From DASUTB01 sp036374835 (GTDB lineage Bacteria; Actinomycetota; Actinomycetes; Jiangellales; Jiangellaceae): a DNA stretch of 64,000 bases. The stretch covers positions 62,001 through 126,000 of the forward strand of contig DASUTB010000001.1 in assembly GCA_036374835.1 (NCBI GenBank), in the 5' to 3' direction. The translations under genes and the position numbers were made by a program. The notes beneath the pieces were generated by a model. That model worked only from the letters and a program-made list of their open reading frames with translations, made no database searches and had not been told where the DNA came from. Of the stretch, positions 25,276 to 32,485 are shown piece by piece (within the stretch, counting starts at the first letter, position 1; each line of letters opens with the position of its first letter).

Positions 25276-26239
25276 CGCCGACCTCCTCGGTGTTGCCGTT
25301 GCCTTCGGGCCCGACGAGCCGGATGTAGATGTCTTCCAGGCTCACCGGAGTGAACGAGAACTCGTCCACGTTTCCGGCGCGTTGCTCGTCCTGTGCCCAC
25401 GTGAGCGCCGCCGGGCAGTCGTCCGCCCAGATCGGGACCATCATCCGGCGGCCGGTCGACACTGCCGGCTCGATACCGGTGAACCGCTCGGCGAGGCCGG
25501 CGGCCGCGCCGGCCGATGTGCACGTGACCTCGAAGCGCAGCTTGTTGGCATGGTCTCCGCGCAGCTGCGACGGCGTGCCCTGGTCGACGACCCTTCCGTG
25601 GTCGAGGATCGCCAGCCGGTCGACGGCGCGCTCGGCCTCGACCACGTTGTGTGTGACGAGCACAACGGCGCATCCCTGGTCCGCCAGCTTCCGGACCTCG
25701 GCCCACAGCATCCGGCGGCGCACGGGGTCGACGTCGTTGGTCGGCTCGTCGAACATGACGAGCCTGCCCGGCTCGGCCGCCGCCATCGCGAACGCGGTGA
25801 GCCGCTGCACGCCGCCGGAGAGCCGCTCGCCCTTGGCGTCCTGCCAGGCTTGGATGTCGAGCACCTCGATCAGCTCCGCGGTGCGCCTCTTGGCGCGCCG
25901 GCGGTCTGCGCCGCGAAGCCGGGCCATGAGCTCGATGGCCTCGCGGGGGGACACGCCGTCCAGCGGGGCTTGGGTCTGCGGCTGCATCGAGCACGCATCG
26001 CGGGCCATGACCGGGTCGGCGACCGCGTCCCGCCCGTCGATGCGGATCGTGCCGCTTGTCGGCTTGGCGATCCCGATGACCTGGTTGAGCAGCGTCGTCT
26101 TGCCGGCGCCGTTGTGCCCGAGCAGGCCGAACACCTCGCCGGCGCCGACTTGCAGCGTGATGTCGTCGTTGGCCCGCACTCCCTTGCGGTAATCCTTGGT
26201 CAGATGCTCGATCTCGAGCACTGGTGGGGCGTTCGTCAC
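25256..26239 (-). CDS. ABC-2 type transporter ATP-binding protein
   Basis: A 327-residue ATPase: Walker A GHNGAGKTT, signature LSGGVQRLTAFAMA (Gly-Val in place of Gly-Gln), Walker B LVMFDEPTNDVDP and VTHNVVEAE. Residues 215-315 form the C-terminal domain seen in DrrA-like multidrug exporters. The gene overlaps the regulator upstream by 4 bp and the permease downstream by 20 bp. The substrate is unknown. Confidence 0.92.
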   Translation of the reverse strand: MTNAPPVLEIEHLTKDYRKGVRANDDITLQVGAGEVFGLLGHNGAGKTTLLNQVIGIAKPTSGTIRIDGRDAVADPVMARDACSMQPQTQAPLDGVSPREAIELMARLRGADRRRAKRRTAELIEVLDIQAWQDAKGERLSGGVQRLTAFAMAAAEPGRLVMFDEPTNDVDPVRRRMLWAEVRKLADQGCAVVLVTHNVVEAERAVDRLAILDHGRVVDQGTPSQLRGDHANKLRFEVTCTSAGAAAGLAERFTGIEPAVSTGRRMMVPIWADDCPAALTWAQDEQRAGNVDEFSFTPVSLEDIYIRLVGPEGNGNTEEVGDEALVA

Positions 26240-26877
26240 TGCTCCTCCTCGGGGGTAAGGGAAACGGTTCGCGGCAACTCTTGCGGGGGCACGGCCGGAA
26301 AGCTCCAGGCGACGAAGCGGACCGGTCGCGAATCGGCTGGGCGGCGCTCAGGATCGGCTCGGTCGAGCCGGTCCATGATGTGTCGCTCGATCACCTTGTT
26401 GAGGTCAGCCTTGAACGCAGCGAGCTCTTCGACGGTCATCCAGTGCAGGCTTTGGTTGGCGAAGCTGGCGTCGGACCACTCCTGCGGTGCGAGGGACTCG
26501 GTCGCTCGCCAGGTTTGAAACGCGGCGACCTCACGGCTGGTGAGCACGTCGAGGAGCGCCTCGCGGGCATGGGTGAACTCCGGCGGGTCGTCGCCGGTCG
26601 GGTTTGCCACGCCGAGGCTCTGGTTGATCCAGCGCCATGGCCGTTGCCGCCCGGTCCCGCCCTCGGCCTCCTCGATGAGGCCGTGCTTGGCCAGCTGGCG
26701 CAGGTGCCACGAGCAGTTCGCCGGCGACTCGTCGACCCGCTCGGCCAGCTCCGTCGCCGTGGCCTGGCCGACCGTGGCCAGCTGTTCGAGCAGGCTCAGC
26801 CGCAGTGGGTGCGATAGCGCCCGCAGCACGCTCGGATCGCGTACCTCGCGCCTCGGCACGTCAGGTTGCTGTGTCAT
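26236..26877 (-). CDS. ArsR-type winged-helix regulator
   Basis: A 213-residue protein with an N-terminal ArsR-like helix-turn-helix (LRALSHPLRLSLLEQLATVGQATATELAERVDESPANCSWHLRQLAKHGLIEEA) and a longer ligand or dimerisation domain (residues 100-213). No metal-binding Cys pattern is apparent. The ATG at 26877 is favoured: TATGCT is 7 nt upstream and forms a promoter with TTGCGA. The frame stays open upstream through the MITE-like element, but that part has no coding character. It probably represses its own operon with the ABC transporter. Confidence 0.85.
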   Translation of the reverse strand: MTQQPDVPRREVRDPSVLRALSHPLRLSLLEQLATVGQATATELAERVDESPANCSWHLRQLAKHGLIEEAEGGTGRQRPWRWINQSLGVANPTGDDPPEFTHAREALLDVLTSREVAAFQTWRATESLAPQEWSDASFANQSLHWMTVEELAAFKADLNKVIERHIMDRLDRADPERRPADSRPVRFVAWSFPAVPPQELPRTVSLTPEEEQ

Positions 26878-26884
26878 ACATCGA

Positions 26885-26914
26885 AGCATAGCTTTCGAAA
26901 GGACAGTTTCGCAA
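26885..26914 (-). promoter_or_regulatory. Promoter of the ArsR-ABC operon
   Basis: Minus strand: TTGCGA (26914-26909), an 18-bp spacer and TATGCT (26890-26885), ending 7 nt before the ATG. The 10-bp palindrome CTTTCGAAAG (26892-26901) lies in the spacer and is a candidate operator. Confidence 0.6.
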
Positions 26915-26928
26915 CACTCCTTTCCACA

Positions 26929-27238
26929 CAGAGTGATCACGTAAAGCTGGTAATTCCCAGCCAAACGATTTCTACAGACATGCCAAAGCACCGGGAGCGC
27001 GCGCATCGTCTGATGCAGGGGGTGTCGGCCGTTGCTGGCGCGCATGTCAGCCCCACACTGGAACTGAATATCGGACGGTGCCTGCTCGACGAGCGCCGCT
27101 CGGAGATCCAGCGGTGCGCGCCGAGTGTGATTGGAGAGGATCGCGACGCCGGTCGGAGCATTGCTCGGCGTTGCCATGCTTTGCGCCGTCTGTAGGCGTG
27201 GTTTGGCTGGGACTTGCCAGCTTTAGGTGATCATTCTG
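26929..27238. mobile_element. MITE-like element with 62-bp inverted ends
   Basis: A 310-bp segment whose ends are inverted repeats. CAGAGTGATCAC...GCTGG..CCCAGCCAAAC..CTACAGAC..CAAAGCA on the left matches the reverse complement of 27177-27238 at about 50 of 62 positions. The interior of about 185 bp has no convincing gene and accounts for most of the only gene-free gap over 300 bp. The right end lies over the last codons of the sigma factor gene and provides its GAA TGA end. No target duplication is obvious. Non-autonomous transposition is inferred from structure only. Confidence 0.6.
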
Positions 27239-28478
27239 GTGGGGCGAGGGCGGTTGCGTGGCGGTTGAGGTAGCGCTTCTCGGGCAGGCTCGTCGCGAGC
27301 CGGGCGGCCGTCTCGTATGCCTCCCGCGCAGCCGCCCGATCACCCGCGCGTTCGAGCAGATGAGCCCGGGCGGCGTGAAAGCGATGGTGCCGCTGCATCC
27401 GCTCGTCGTCGGCGATCTCGGCCAACAGCTCGAGCCCGCTCGCGGCCCCGTCCCTCATGGCTACCGCTACCGCCCGGTTGAGCCGGGTCACCGGGTTGTC
27501 GGAAAGGGCGAGCAGCAGGTCGTAGTACTCGACGATCAGCGCCCAGTCGGTGGTGGCTTCGCTGTCGGCGACCGCATGCGCGGACGCGATGGCCGCCTGA
27601 ATCTGGTAGCTGCCGACCGGCTCGCGATCCATCCCGGCTCCGGCCAGCGCGACGCCCTCGTCGACGTAGTCCAAGATCCACCGGCTGCGGTCCTGGTCAC
27701 GCAGCGGCACCAGTTCGCCGTCGGCGTCGGTGCGGGCGGGCCGGCGTGCTTCGGTCAGCAACAGCAACGCCAGGAGCCCGACGACGGCGCCGTCCTGCGG
27801 CAGCGATCGGTGCAGCATCCGCGCCAGCCGGATCGCCTCGTTGGACAGGTCGGAGCGGTAGAGATCCGGTCCGGCCGTCGCGGTATATCCCTCGTTGAAG
27901 ATCAGGTAGACGACGTGCAGGACGGCATCGAGCCGCGCGGCGAGTGCAGCCGCGCCGGGCAGTGTGAACGAAGCACCGCTGTTCTTGACCTGCTTCTTCG
28001 CCCGGCTGATCCGCTGGGCCATGGTGGCCTCGGGGACGAGGAACGCCCGCGCGATCTCGGCTGTCGTCAAGCCGCCGACGGCGCGCAGGGTCAACGCGAT
28101 CTGCGATGCGGCGGAGAGCTCGGGATGGCAGCACATGAACAGCAGGACGAGCGAATCGTCCCGATCGGCCGGGCGGTCCCGATCGGCGGGCGGAGCGTGG
28201 AACTCCTCAGGCAAGACCCGCGTGGCCACCGCGTCCTCGCGATGCGCCCGGGCCTGCTCGCTTCGCAGCAGGTCGGTGAGCCGGCGGGACGCGACCGTGA
28301 TCAACCAGGCCTTGGGGTTGTCCGGCAATCCGTCGTCCGGCCACTGCTGCGACGCGGCGAGCAATGCCTCCTGGACGGCGTCCTCCGCGTGGTCGAAGTG
28401 TCCGTACCGACGGACCACCGCGCCGAGGACCTGCGGCGACAGCTCGCGTAGCAGGTCCTCGACGGACGTTGGTATCAC
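27231..28478 (-). CDS. ECF sigma factor with C-terminal extension (ECF42-like), copy 3
   Basis: A 415-residue sigma factor with region 2 (RRYGHFDHAEDAVQEALLAA), region 4 (LRAVGGLTTAEIARAFLVPEATMAQRISRAK) and the long extension with YLIFNEGYTATAG. It follows a YCII gene by 27 bp on the same strand. The GTG at 28478 fits the family N terminus (IPTSVEDLLRELSPQVLG); CATAAT lies 6 nt before it, so a secondary leaderless transcript is possible in addition to the operon promoter at 28970. Its final codons CCA GAA TGA lie inside the right end of the MITE-like element. Confidence 0.92.
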   Translation of the reverse strand: MIPTSVEDLLRELSPQVLGAVVRRYGHFDHAEDAVQEALLAASQQWPDDGLPDNPKAWLITVASRRLTDLLRSEQARAHREDAVATRVLPEEFHAPPADRDRPADRDDSLVLLFMCCHPELSAASQIALTLRAVGGLTTAEIARAFLVPEATMAQRISRAKKQVKNSGASFTLPGAAALAARLDAVLHVVYLIFNEGYTATAGPDLYRSDLSNEAIRLARMLHRSLPQDGAVVGLLALLLLTEARRPARTDADGELVPLRDQDRSRWILDYVDEGVALAGAGMDREPVGSYQIQAAIASAHAVADSEATTDWALIVEYYDLLLALSDNPVTRLNRAVAVAMRDGAASGLELLAEIADDERMQRHHRFHAARAHLLERAGDRAAAREAYETAARLATSLPEKRYLNRHATALAPPE

Positions 28479-28505
28479 ATGGCGATTATGCCGGGACGGC
28501 GGTCG

Positions 28506-28916
28506 CTAGAACGACGGCGCTTCGCCGACCGGCCGGATGTCGATCGGCGCGCTGGTCGGGAACCCCGCGGGTGCCGGACTCTTGGCAGCCTTGGTGGCGA
28601 TCTCTGTGGCGCGGTCGATGCCGTCGACGTCGACGACCCAGTAGCCGGCGAGTACCTCGGCCGTCTCCGCGTAGGGTCCATCGGTGACAACGATCTCGCC
28701 GTCGCGCAACTGAACCCGGCGGGCGTGCGCCGGATCGGTCAGGCCCTCCCCACCGACGAGCTCGCCGCTCGCCTCGAGTTCGGTGTTCATCTCTTGCATG
28801 TACTCGACCATCGCCTTGACTTCTTCGGGCTTCCACGCCGGGATGTCATCGGTCCCGCGCCCGGCAATGGCGTCGTAGTGCTGCTGCGACCCGGTCATCG
28901 CGATCAGGTACTTCAT
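28506..28916 (-). CDS. YCII/DGPF-domain protein 4
   Basis: A 136-residue YCII-related protein (MKYLIAMTGSQQHYDAI...) with VTDGPYAETAEVLAGYWVVDVDG as the DGPF-region variant. The start at 28916 follows AAGGAG; an earlier in-frame ATG adds 14 residues without family similarity. It is the first gene of the third YCII-sigma operon, with an ECF42-type promoter 54 bp upstream. The function is unknown. Confidence 0.9.
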   Translation of the reverse strand: MKYLIAMTGSQQHYDAIAGRGTDDIPAWKPEEVKAMVEYMQEMNTELEASGELVGGEGLTDPAHARRVQLRDGEIVVTDGPYAETAEVLAGYWVVDVDGIDRATEIATKAAKSPAPAGFPTSAPIDIRPVGEAPSF

Positions 28917-28969
28917 GGTGCGCTCCTTCTTGACTGGGGGATCCTCGTCGATGCCCATTCAATGGTGAC

Positions 28970-28996
28970 GTCGGAGCTGTCGCGTCGCTCTCGACA
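28970..28996 (-). promoter_or_regulatory. ECF42-type promoter before YCII-sigma operon 3
   Basis: Minus strand: TGTCGA (28996-28991), a 17-bp spacer and CGAC (28973-28970). It matches the motif before the other YCII operons and the VOC gene, supporting autoregulation of the downstream sigma factor gene. Confidence 0.65.
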
Positions 28997-29047
28997 TCGG
29001 ACGAGCCGTTGCGCGGATTCTCCGGACGATGCTCGGGCTGCAAGCCA

Positions 29048-29086
29048 CGTATGGCTGGGGAGTTCACGCCAAACGTGGTCATTCTG
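29048..29086 (-). repeat. Stop-associated repeat, family B single copy
   Basis: Minus strand: CAGAATGACCACGT at the very end of the XPB gene, then CCCAGCCATAC. About 27 of 42 bases match the ends of the MITE-like element at 26929-27238. The TGA stop of the XPB gene is within the repeat. No inverted partner is visible nearby, so this may be a solo end. Confidence 0.5.
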
Positions 29087-30725
29087 GGGCGGGCACGTCT
29101 TCGGCGTCGATGATGCGGTAGGCATAGCCCTGCTCGGCGAGGAAGCGCTGGCGGTGCTGTGCGAACTCGGCGTCGACGGTGTCGCGGGTGATGACGGCGT
29201 AGAACCGGGCGGTACGGCTGTCCGCCTTCGGACGCAGGATCCGGCCGAGCCGTTGCGCCTCCTCCTGGCGCGATCCGAACGTCCCCGAGACCTGGATGGC
29301 GACGGCCGCCTCCGGCAGATCGATCGAGAAGTTCGCGACCTTGCTGACGACGAGCAACGAGATGTCTCCGGATCGGAACGCATCGAACAGCCGCTGACGT
29401 TCCTTCACTGTCGTGTCGCCCTTGATGATCGGCGCGTCGAGTAGCTCCGAGAGTTCGTCCAACTGGTCGATGTACTGACCGATCACCAGCGTGGGCTCGC
29501 CGGCATGCTGCTCGACGAGGCGACGCACGACGGCGTTCTTCACTCCGGTGGACGCGGCCAGGCGGTACCTGTTGTCCGAGTCGGCTGTGGCGTAGGCCAG
29601 CCGCTCGCCCTCAGGGAGGGTGATGCGCACCTCCACGCAGTCGGCCGGCGCGATCCAACCCGCGTTCTCGAGCTCCTTCCACGGTGCGTCGTAGCGCTTG
29701 GGGCCGATCAGGGTGAACACGTCGTCGGCCCGGCCGTCCTCGCGGACCAGCGTCGCGGTCAGGCCGAGCCGCCGCCTTGCCTGCAGGTCCGCGGTCATCC
29801 GGAATATCGGCGCCGGCAGCAGATGCACCTCGTCGTAGATGATCAGCCCCCAGTCGCGGGCGTCGAACAGTTCGAGGTGGGTGTAGGTGCCCTTCCGGCG
29901 CGACGTCATGACCTGGTAGGTCGCGATCGTGACCGGACGGACCTGTTTGCGGGCGCCGGAGTACTCGCCGATCTCGTCCTCGGTCAGGGACGTACGGCGC
30001 ACAAGCTCGTCCTTCCACTGTCGTGCCGCGACGGTATTGGTGACCAGGATCAGCGTCGTCGCCTCCGCCCGCGCCATCGCGCCGGCGCCGACGAGCGTCT
30101 TACCGGCGCCGCACGGCAGCACGACCACACCCGAGCCGCCATGCCAGAAGCCGTCCACCGCCTCGCACTGGTACGAACGCAGCGACCAGCCGTTCTCCGC
30201 CAGCTTGATGGGGTGCGCCTCGCCGTCCACGTAGCCGGCGAGGTCCTCGGCCGGCCAGCCCAGCTTCACGAGCGCCTGCTTAAGCGTGCCGCGCTGGCTC
30301 GGGTGGACCACGACGGTGTCGTCGTCGATCCGCGCGCCGATCACCGGTGCGACCCGCTTGGACCGCAGCACTTCCTCGAGGACCGCTCGGTCCGTCGCCG
30401 CGAGGACGAGGCCGTGGGTCGGGTGCGACTCCAGCGTGAGGCGGCCGTACCGGCCCATCGTCTCGGCCACGTCGACCAGCAGGGCCTGCGGAACGGGGTA
30501 GCGGGAGTAGCGCAGCAGTATGTCGACGACTCGCTCGGCGTCGTGACCAGCGGCACGTGCGTTCCACAACCCCAGCGGTGTGAGCCGGTAGGTGTGAATG
30601 TGCTCCGGTGCACGCTCCAACTCGGCGAACGGCGCGATCGCGCGGCGGCATTGTTCGGCCTGCTCGTGGTCGGCTTCGAGCAGCAGAGTCTTGTCGCTTT
30701 GCACGATAAGCGGTCCGTCGCTCAT
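29079..30725 (-). CDS. XPB/ERCC3-like DNA repair helicase
   Basis: A 548-residue superfamily 2 helicase. Walker A is VVLPCGAGKT, motif II is IIYDEVHLLP (DEVH box), motif III is GLTATLVRED, and motif VI is QRLGRILRPK. The N-terminal 180 residues are the damage-recognition-like part of bacterial XPB. It unwinds DNA 3'-5' with ATP, probably in repair or transcription-coupled processes. The ATG at 30725 follows AAGGAG. It is close to the helicase-associated protein gene at 32486, a neighbourhood common in actinobacteria. The final codons CCA GAA TGA belong to a family B repeat. Confidence 0.93.
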   Translation of the reverse strand: MSDGPLIVQSDKTLLLEADHEQAEQCRRAIAPFAELERAPEHIHTYRLTPLGLWNARAAGHDAERVVDILLRYSRYPVPQALLVDVAETMGRYGRLTLESHPTHGLVLAATDRAVLEEVLRSKRVAPVIGARIDDDTVVVHPSQRGTLKQALVKLGWPAEDLAGYVDGEAHPIKLAENGWSLRSYQCEAVDGFWHGGSGVVVLPCGAGKTLVGAGAMARAEATTLILVTNTVAARQWKDELVRRTSLTEDEIGEYSGARKQVRPVTIATYQVMTSRRKGTYTHLELFDARDWGLIIYDEVHLLPAPIFRMTADLQARRRLGLTATLVREDGRADDVFTLIGPKRYDAPWKELENAGWIAPADCVEVRITLPEGERLAYATADSDNRYRLAASTGVKNAVVRRLVEQHAGEPTLVIGQYIDQLDELSELLDAPIIKGDTTVKERQRLFDAFRSGDISLLVVSKVANFSIDLPEAAVAIQVSGTFGSRQEEAQRLGRILRPKADSRTARFYAVITRDTVDAEFAQHRQRFLAEQGYAYRIIDAEDVPAPE

Positions 30726-30862
30726 CGATACTCCTTGCTGTCGTTCGTGCGCAGATGGCGGTCCGTTCTGCGGTTGACATCCCATTGTGTCCCACCGGCG
30801 GGCCTTCGCTCATCTGTGAAGCGGGTCACAGCGTCCGGTCCGCGGCCCTTAAACTGATCGTG

Positions 30863-32386
30863 ATGGGCTTTCCCGAGGACGTCGCGGAATCAGGAAACGA
30901 GCGGGACTCAGAATCTTCGCGCGGGTTCGGTTCGTTCCTCGGCATGGCCGTGCTCGGATCGCTCGTACCCGGCGCCGGCATCGTGGCGGCGGGGCGCCGG
31001 TGGGGATGGTACGTGATCATCGGCTGGGCCGGCCTGATTGCGGGCATGACATTCGGGGCCCTCGAGCTGGGCACCGACGGGCTCATCGAACTAGGCGCGG
31101 ACTCCGAACGGCTGCGCGTACTCGCACCCGCACTACTCATGATCGCGGCCGGGTGGCTGGCAATATCCGTCATCGGGTTCAACATGCTCCAGAACGAACG
31201 AATGCCGATGGCACAACGTGCCTCCGGCGCGATCGCGGTCGTCGCCGCCTCCTCTCTCATAGTCGCACCCCTGGTACTGACCGCTCGCAACATCGACACG
31301 CAGGGCGATCTGATCGAGCGGGTCTTCGCCTCGCCCGATGATCGGAGCCTTACCTCGCCTGACGACGCAGGCACCGTGGAAGACCCGTGGGCCGGCCGGC
31401 CGCAGCTGAACATCCTGCTGCTCGGCAGCGATGCCGGGCCGGGCCGGGACGGTGTCCGCCCGGATACGATCATCGTCGCGAGCATCGACACCGGCAGCGG
31501 CGACGTCGTCCTGTTCTCGCTCCCGCGGAACCTGCAACGAGTGCCGTTCCCGGACGACAGCCCGCTGTCCGAGTTGTATCCGAACGGCTTCACCGGGTCC
31601 GGCGACCCGAACGAATACCTGCTCAACGCCGTGTACCGGAACGTGCCGAGCCTGCACCCGGACATTTTCGACGGCGCCGCGTTCCCGGGCGCGGACGCCA
31701 CCAAGTGGGCGGTCGAAGGAGCACTCGGACTCGATGTGCACTACTTCGTCATGGTGAACCTCGAGGGCTTCGAGCGGATGGTCGACGCCCTGGGCGGCGT
31801 CACCATCGATGTGCGCTACCGGGTGCCCATCGGCACCAAGTTGAACCAGCACACCGGAACCTGCACCGAGGCGCTCGGTTGGATCGAACCGGGCCTGAAC
31901 CAGCATCTCGATGGCTTCCAAGCACTCTGGTACGCACGGGCGCGCTGTGGCCCGCCGCCGGTCACCGACGACTACAACCGGATGGAGCGGCAGCGCTGCG
32001 TCATCGGCGCCATCGCCGAGCAGGTGCGACCGGCGACGTTGCTGCGGAATTACCAGCGCATTGCTTCGGCCACCGAAGAGCTGATCCTCACGGACATTCC
32101 CCAAGATCTGCTTCCGGCGTTCGTCGACCTTGGCCGCGATGTGCAGGACGCGACGATCTCGAACCTGGCGTTTACCGACGATGTGCTGGTCCCGAGCGAC
32201 CCGGACTACGCCAAGGTCCACGAACTGGTCGCCGGAACGCTGACCAAGCCACCGGCCGGAGGCGACTCCGGTGGGGGTGGACAAGGCGACGGGTCCGACG
32301 GCGGCCTGCCGGTCAACGTGCAGACCCCGGACGACGTAACCGGCGACGATGAGGCCGGCGCGGAGTCGCTGAAAAGCGTGTGCTGA
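30863..32386 (+). CDS. LytR-CpsA-Psr family cell-wall glycopolymer transferase
   Basis: A 507-residue protein with four hydrophobic segments in the first 140 residues (the last is AIAVVAASSLIVAPLVLTA), then an extracellular LCP domain. RPDTIIVASIDTGSGDVVLFSLPRNLQ, the FEMVDALGG-like segment and NRMERQRCVIGAIAEQ contain the conserved Arg and Asp residues that bind the polyprenyl-pyrophosphate substrate. LCP enzymes attach teichoic acid, arabinogalactan or similar polymers to peptidoglycan. The C-terminal 45 residues are Gly/Asp-rich. TAAACT (30850-30855) lies 7 nt before the ATG, suggesting a leaderless mRNA. Confidence 0.88.
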   Translation: MGFPEDVAESGNERDSESSRGFGSFLGMAVLGSLVPGAGIVAAGRRWGWYVIIGWAGLIAGMTFGALELGTDGLIELGADSERLRVLAPALLMIAAGWLAISVIGFNMLQNERMPMAQRASGAIAVVAASSLIVAPLVLTARNIDTQGDLIERVFASPDDRSLTSPDDAGTVEDPWAGRPQLNILLLGSDAGPGRDGVRPDTIIVASIDTGSGDVVLFSLPRNLQRVPFPDDSPLSELYPNGFTGSGDPNEYLLNAVYRNVPSLHPDIFDGAAFPGADATKWAVEGALGLDVHYFVMVNLEGFERMVDALGGVTIDVRYRVPIGTKLNQHTGTCTEALGWIEPGLNQHLDGFQALWYARARCGPPPVTDDYNRMERQRCVIGAIAEQVRPATLLRNYQRIASATEELILTDIPQDLLPAFVDLGRDVQDATISNLAFTDDVLVPSDPDYAKVHELVAGTLTKPPAGGDSGGGGQGDGSDGGLPVNVQTPDDVTGDDEAGAESLKSVC

Positions 32387-32392
32387 GCGCCC

Positions 32393-32453
32393 GATCGATC
32401 ACGTTCACCACCCGCAGCAACATCACACCACCCACGCATGCATGGTGTGATGT
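32393..32453. repeat. Intergenic palindrome, copy 3 (one outer arm)
   Basis: It shares most of 70 bases with copy 1: GATCACGTTCACCACCCG, then a perfect inner stem ACATCACACCA (32420-32430) / TGGTGTGATGT (32443-32453) around GCATGCA. The right outer arm is missing. It lies between the converging LCP and helicase-associated genes. Confidence 0.8.
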
Positions 32454-32485
32454 CGCCAAGCCTTGTGTCGGAGCCGGCAAGCTGG

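Noticed and set aside
25196..26518. 440-residue plus-strand open frame
   Set aside because: It is opposite the ABC operon; it has no start signal or domain and the opposite strand is clearly coding.
26929..27177. N-terminal extension of the ArsR-type protein through the gap
   Set aside because: The frame is open, but the residues have no ArsR similarity, the segment is repeat DNA, and a good promoter and start lie at 26885-26914 and 26877.
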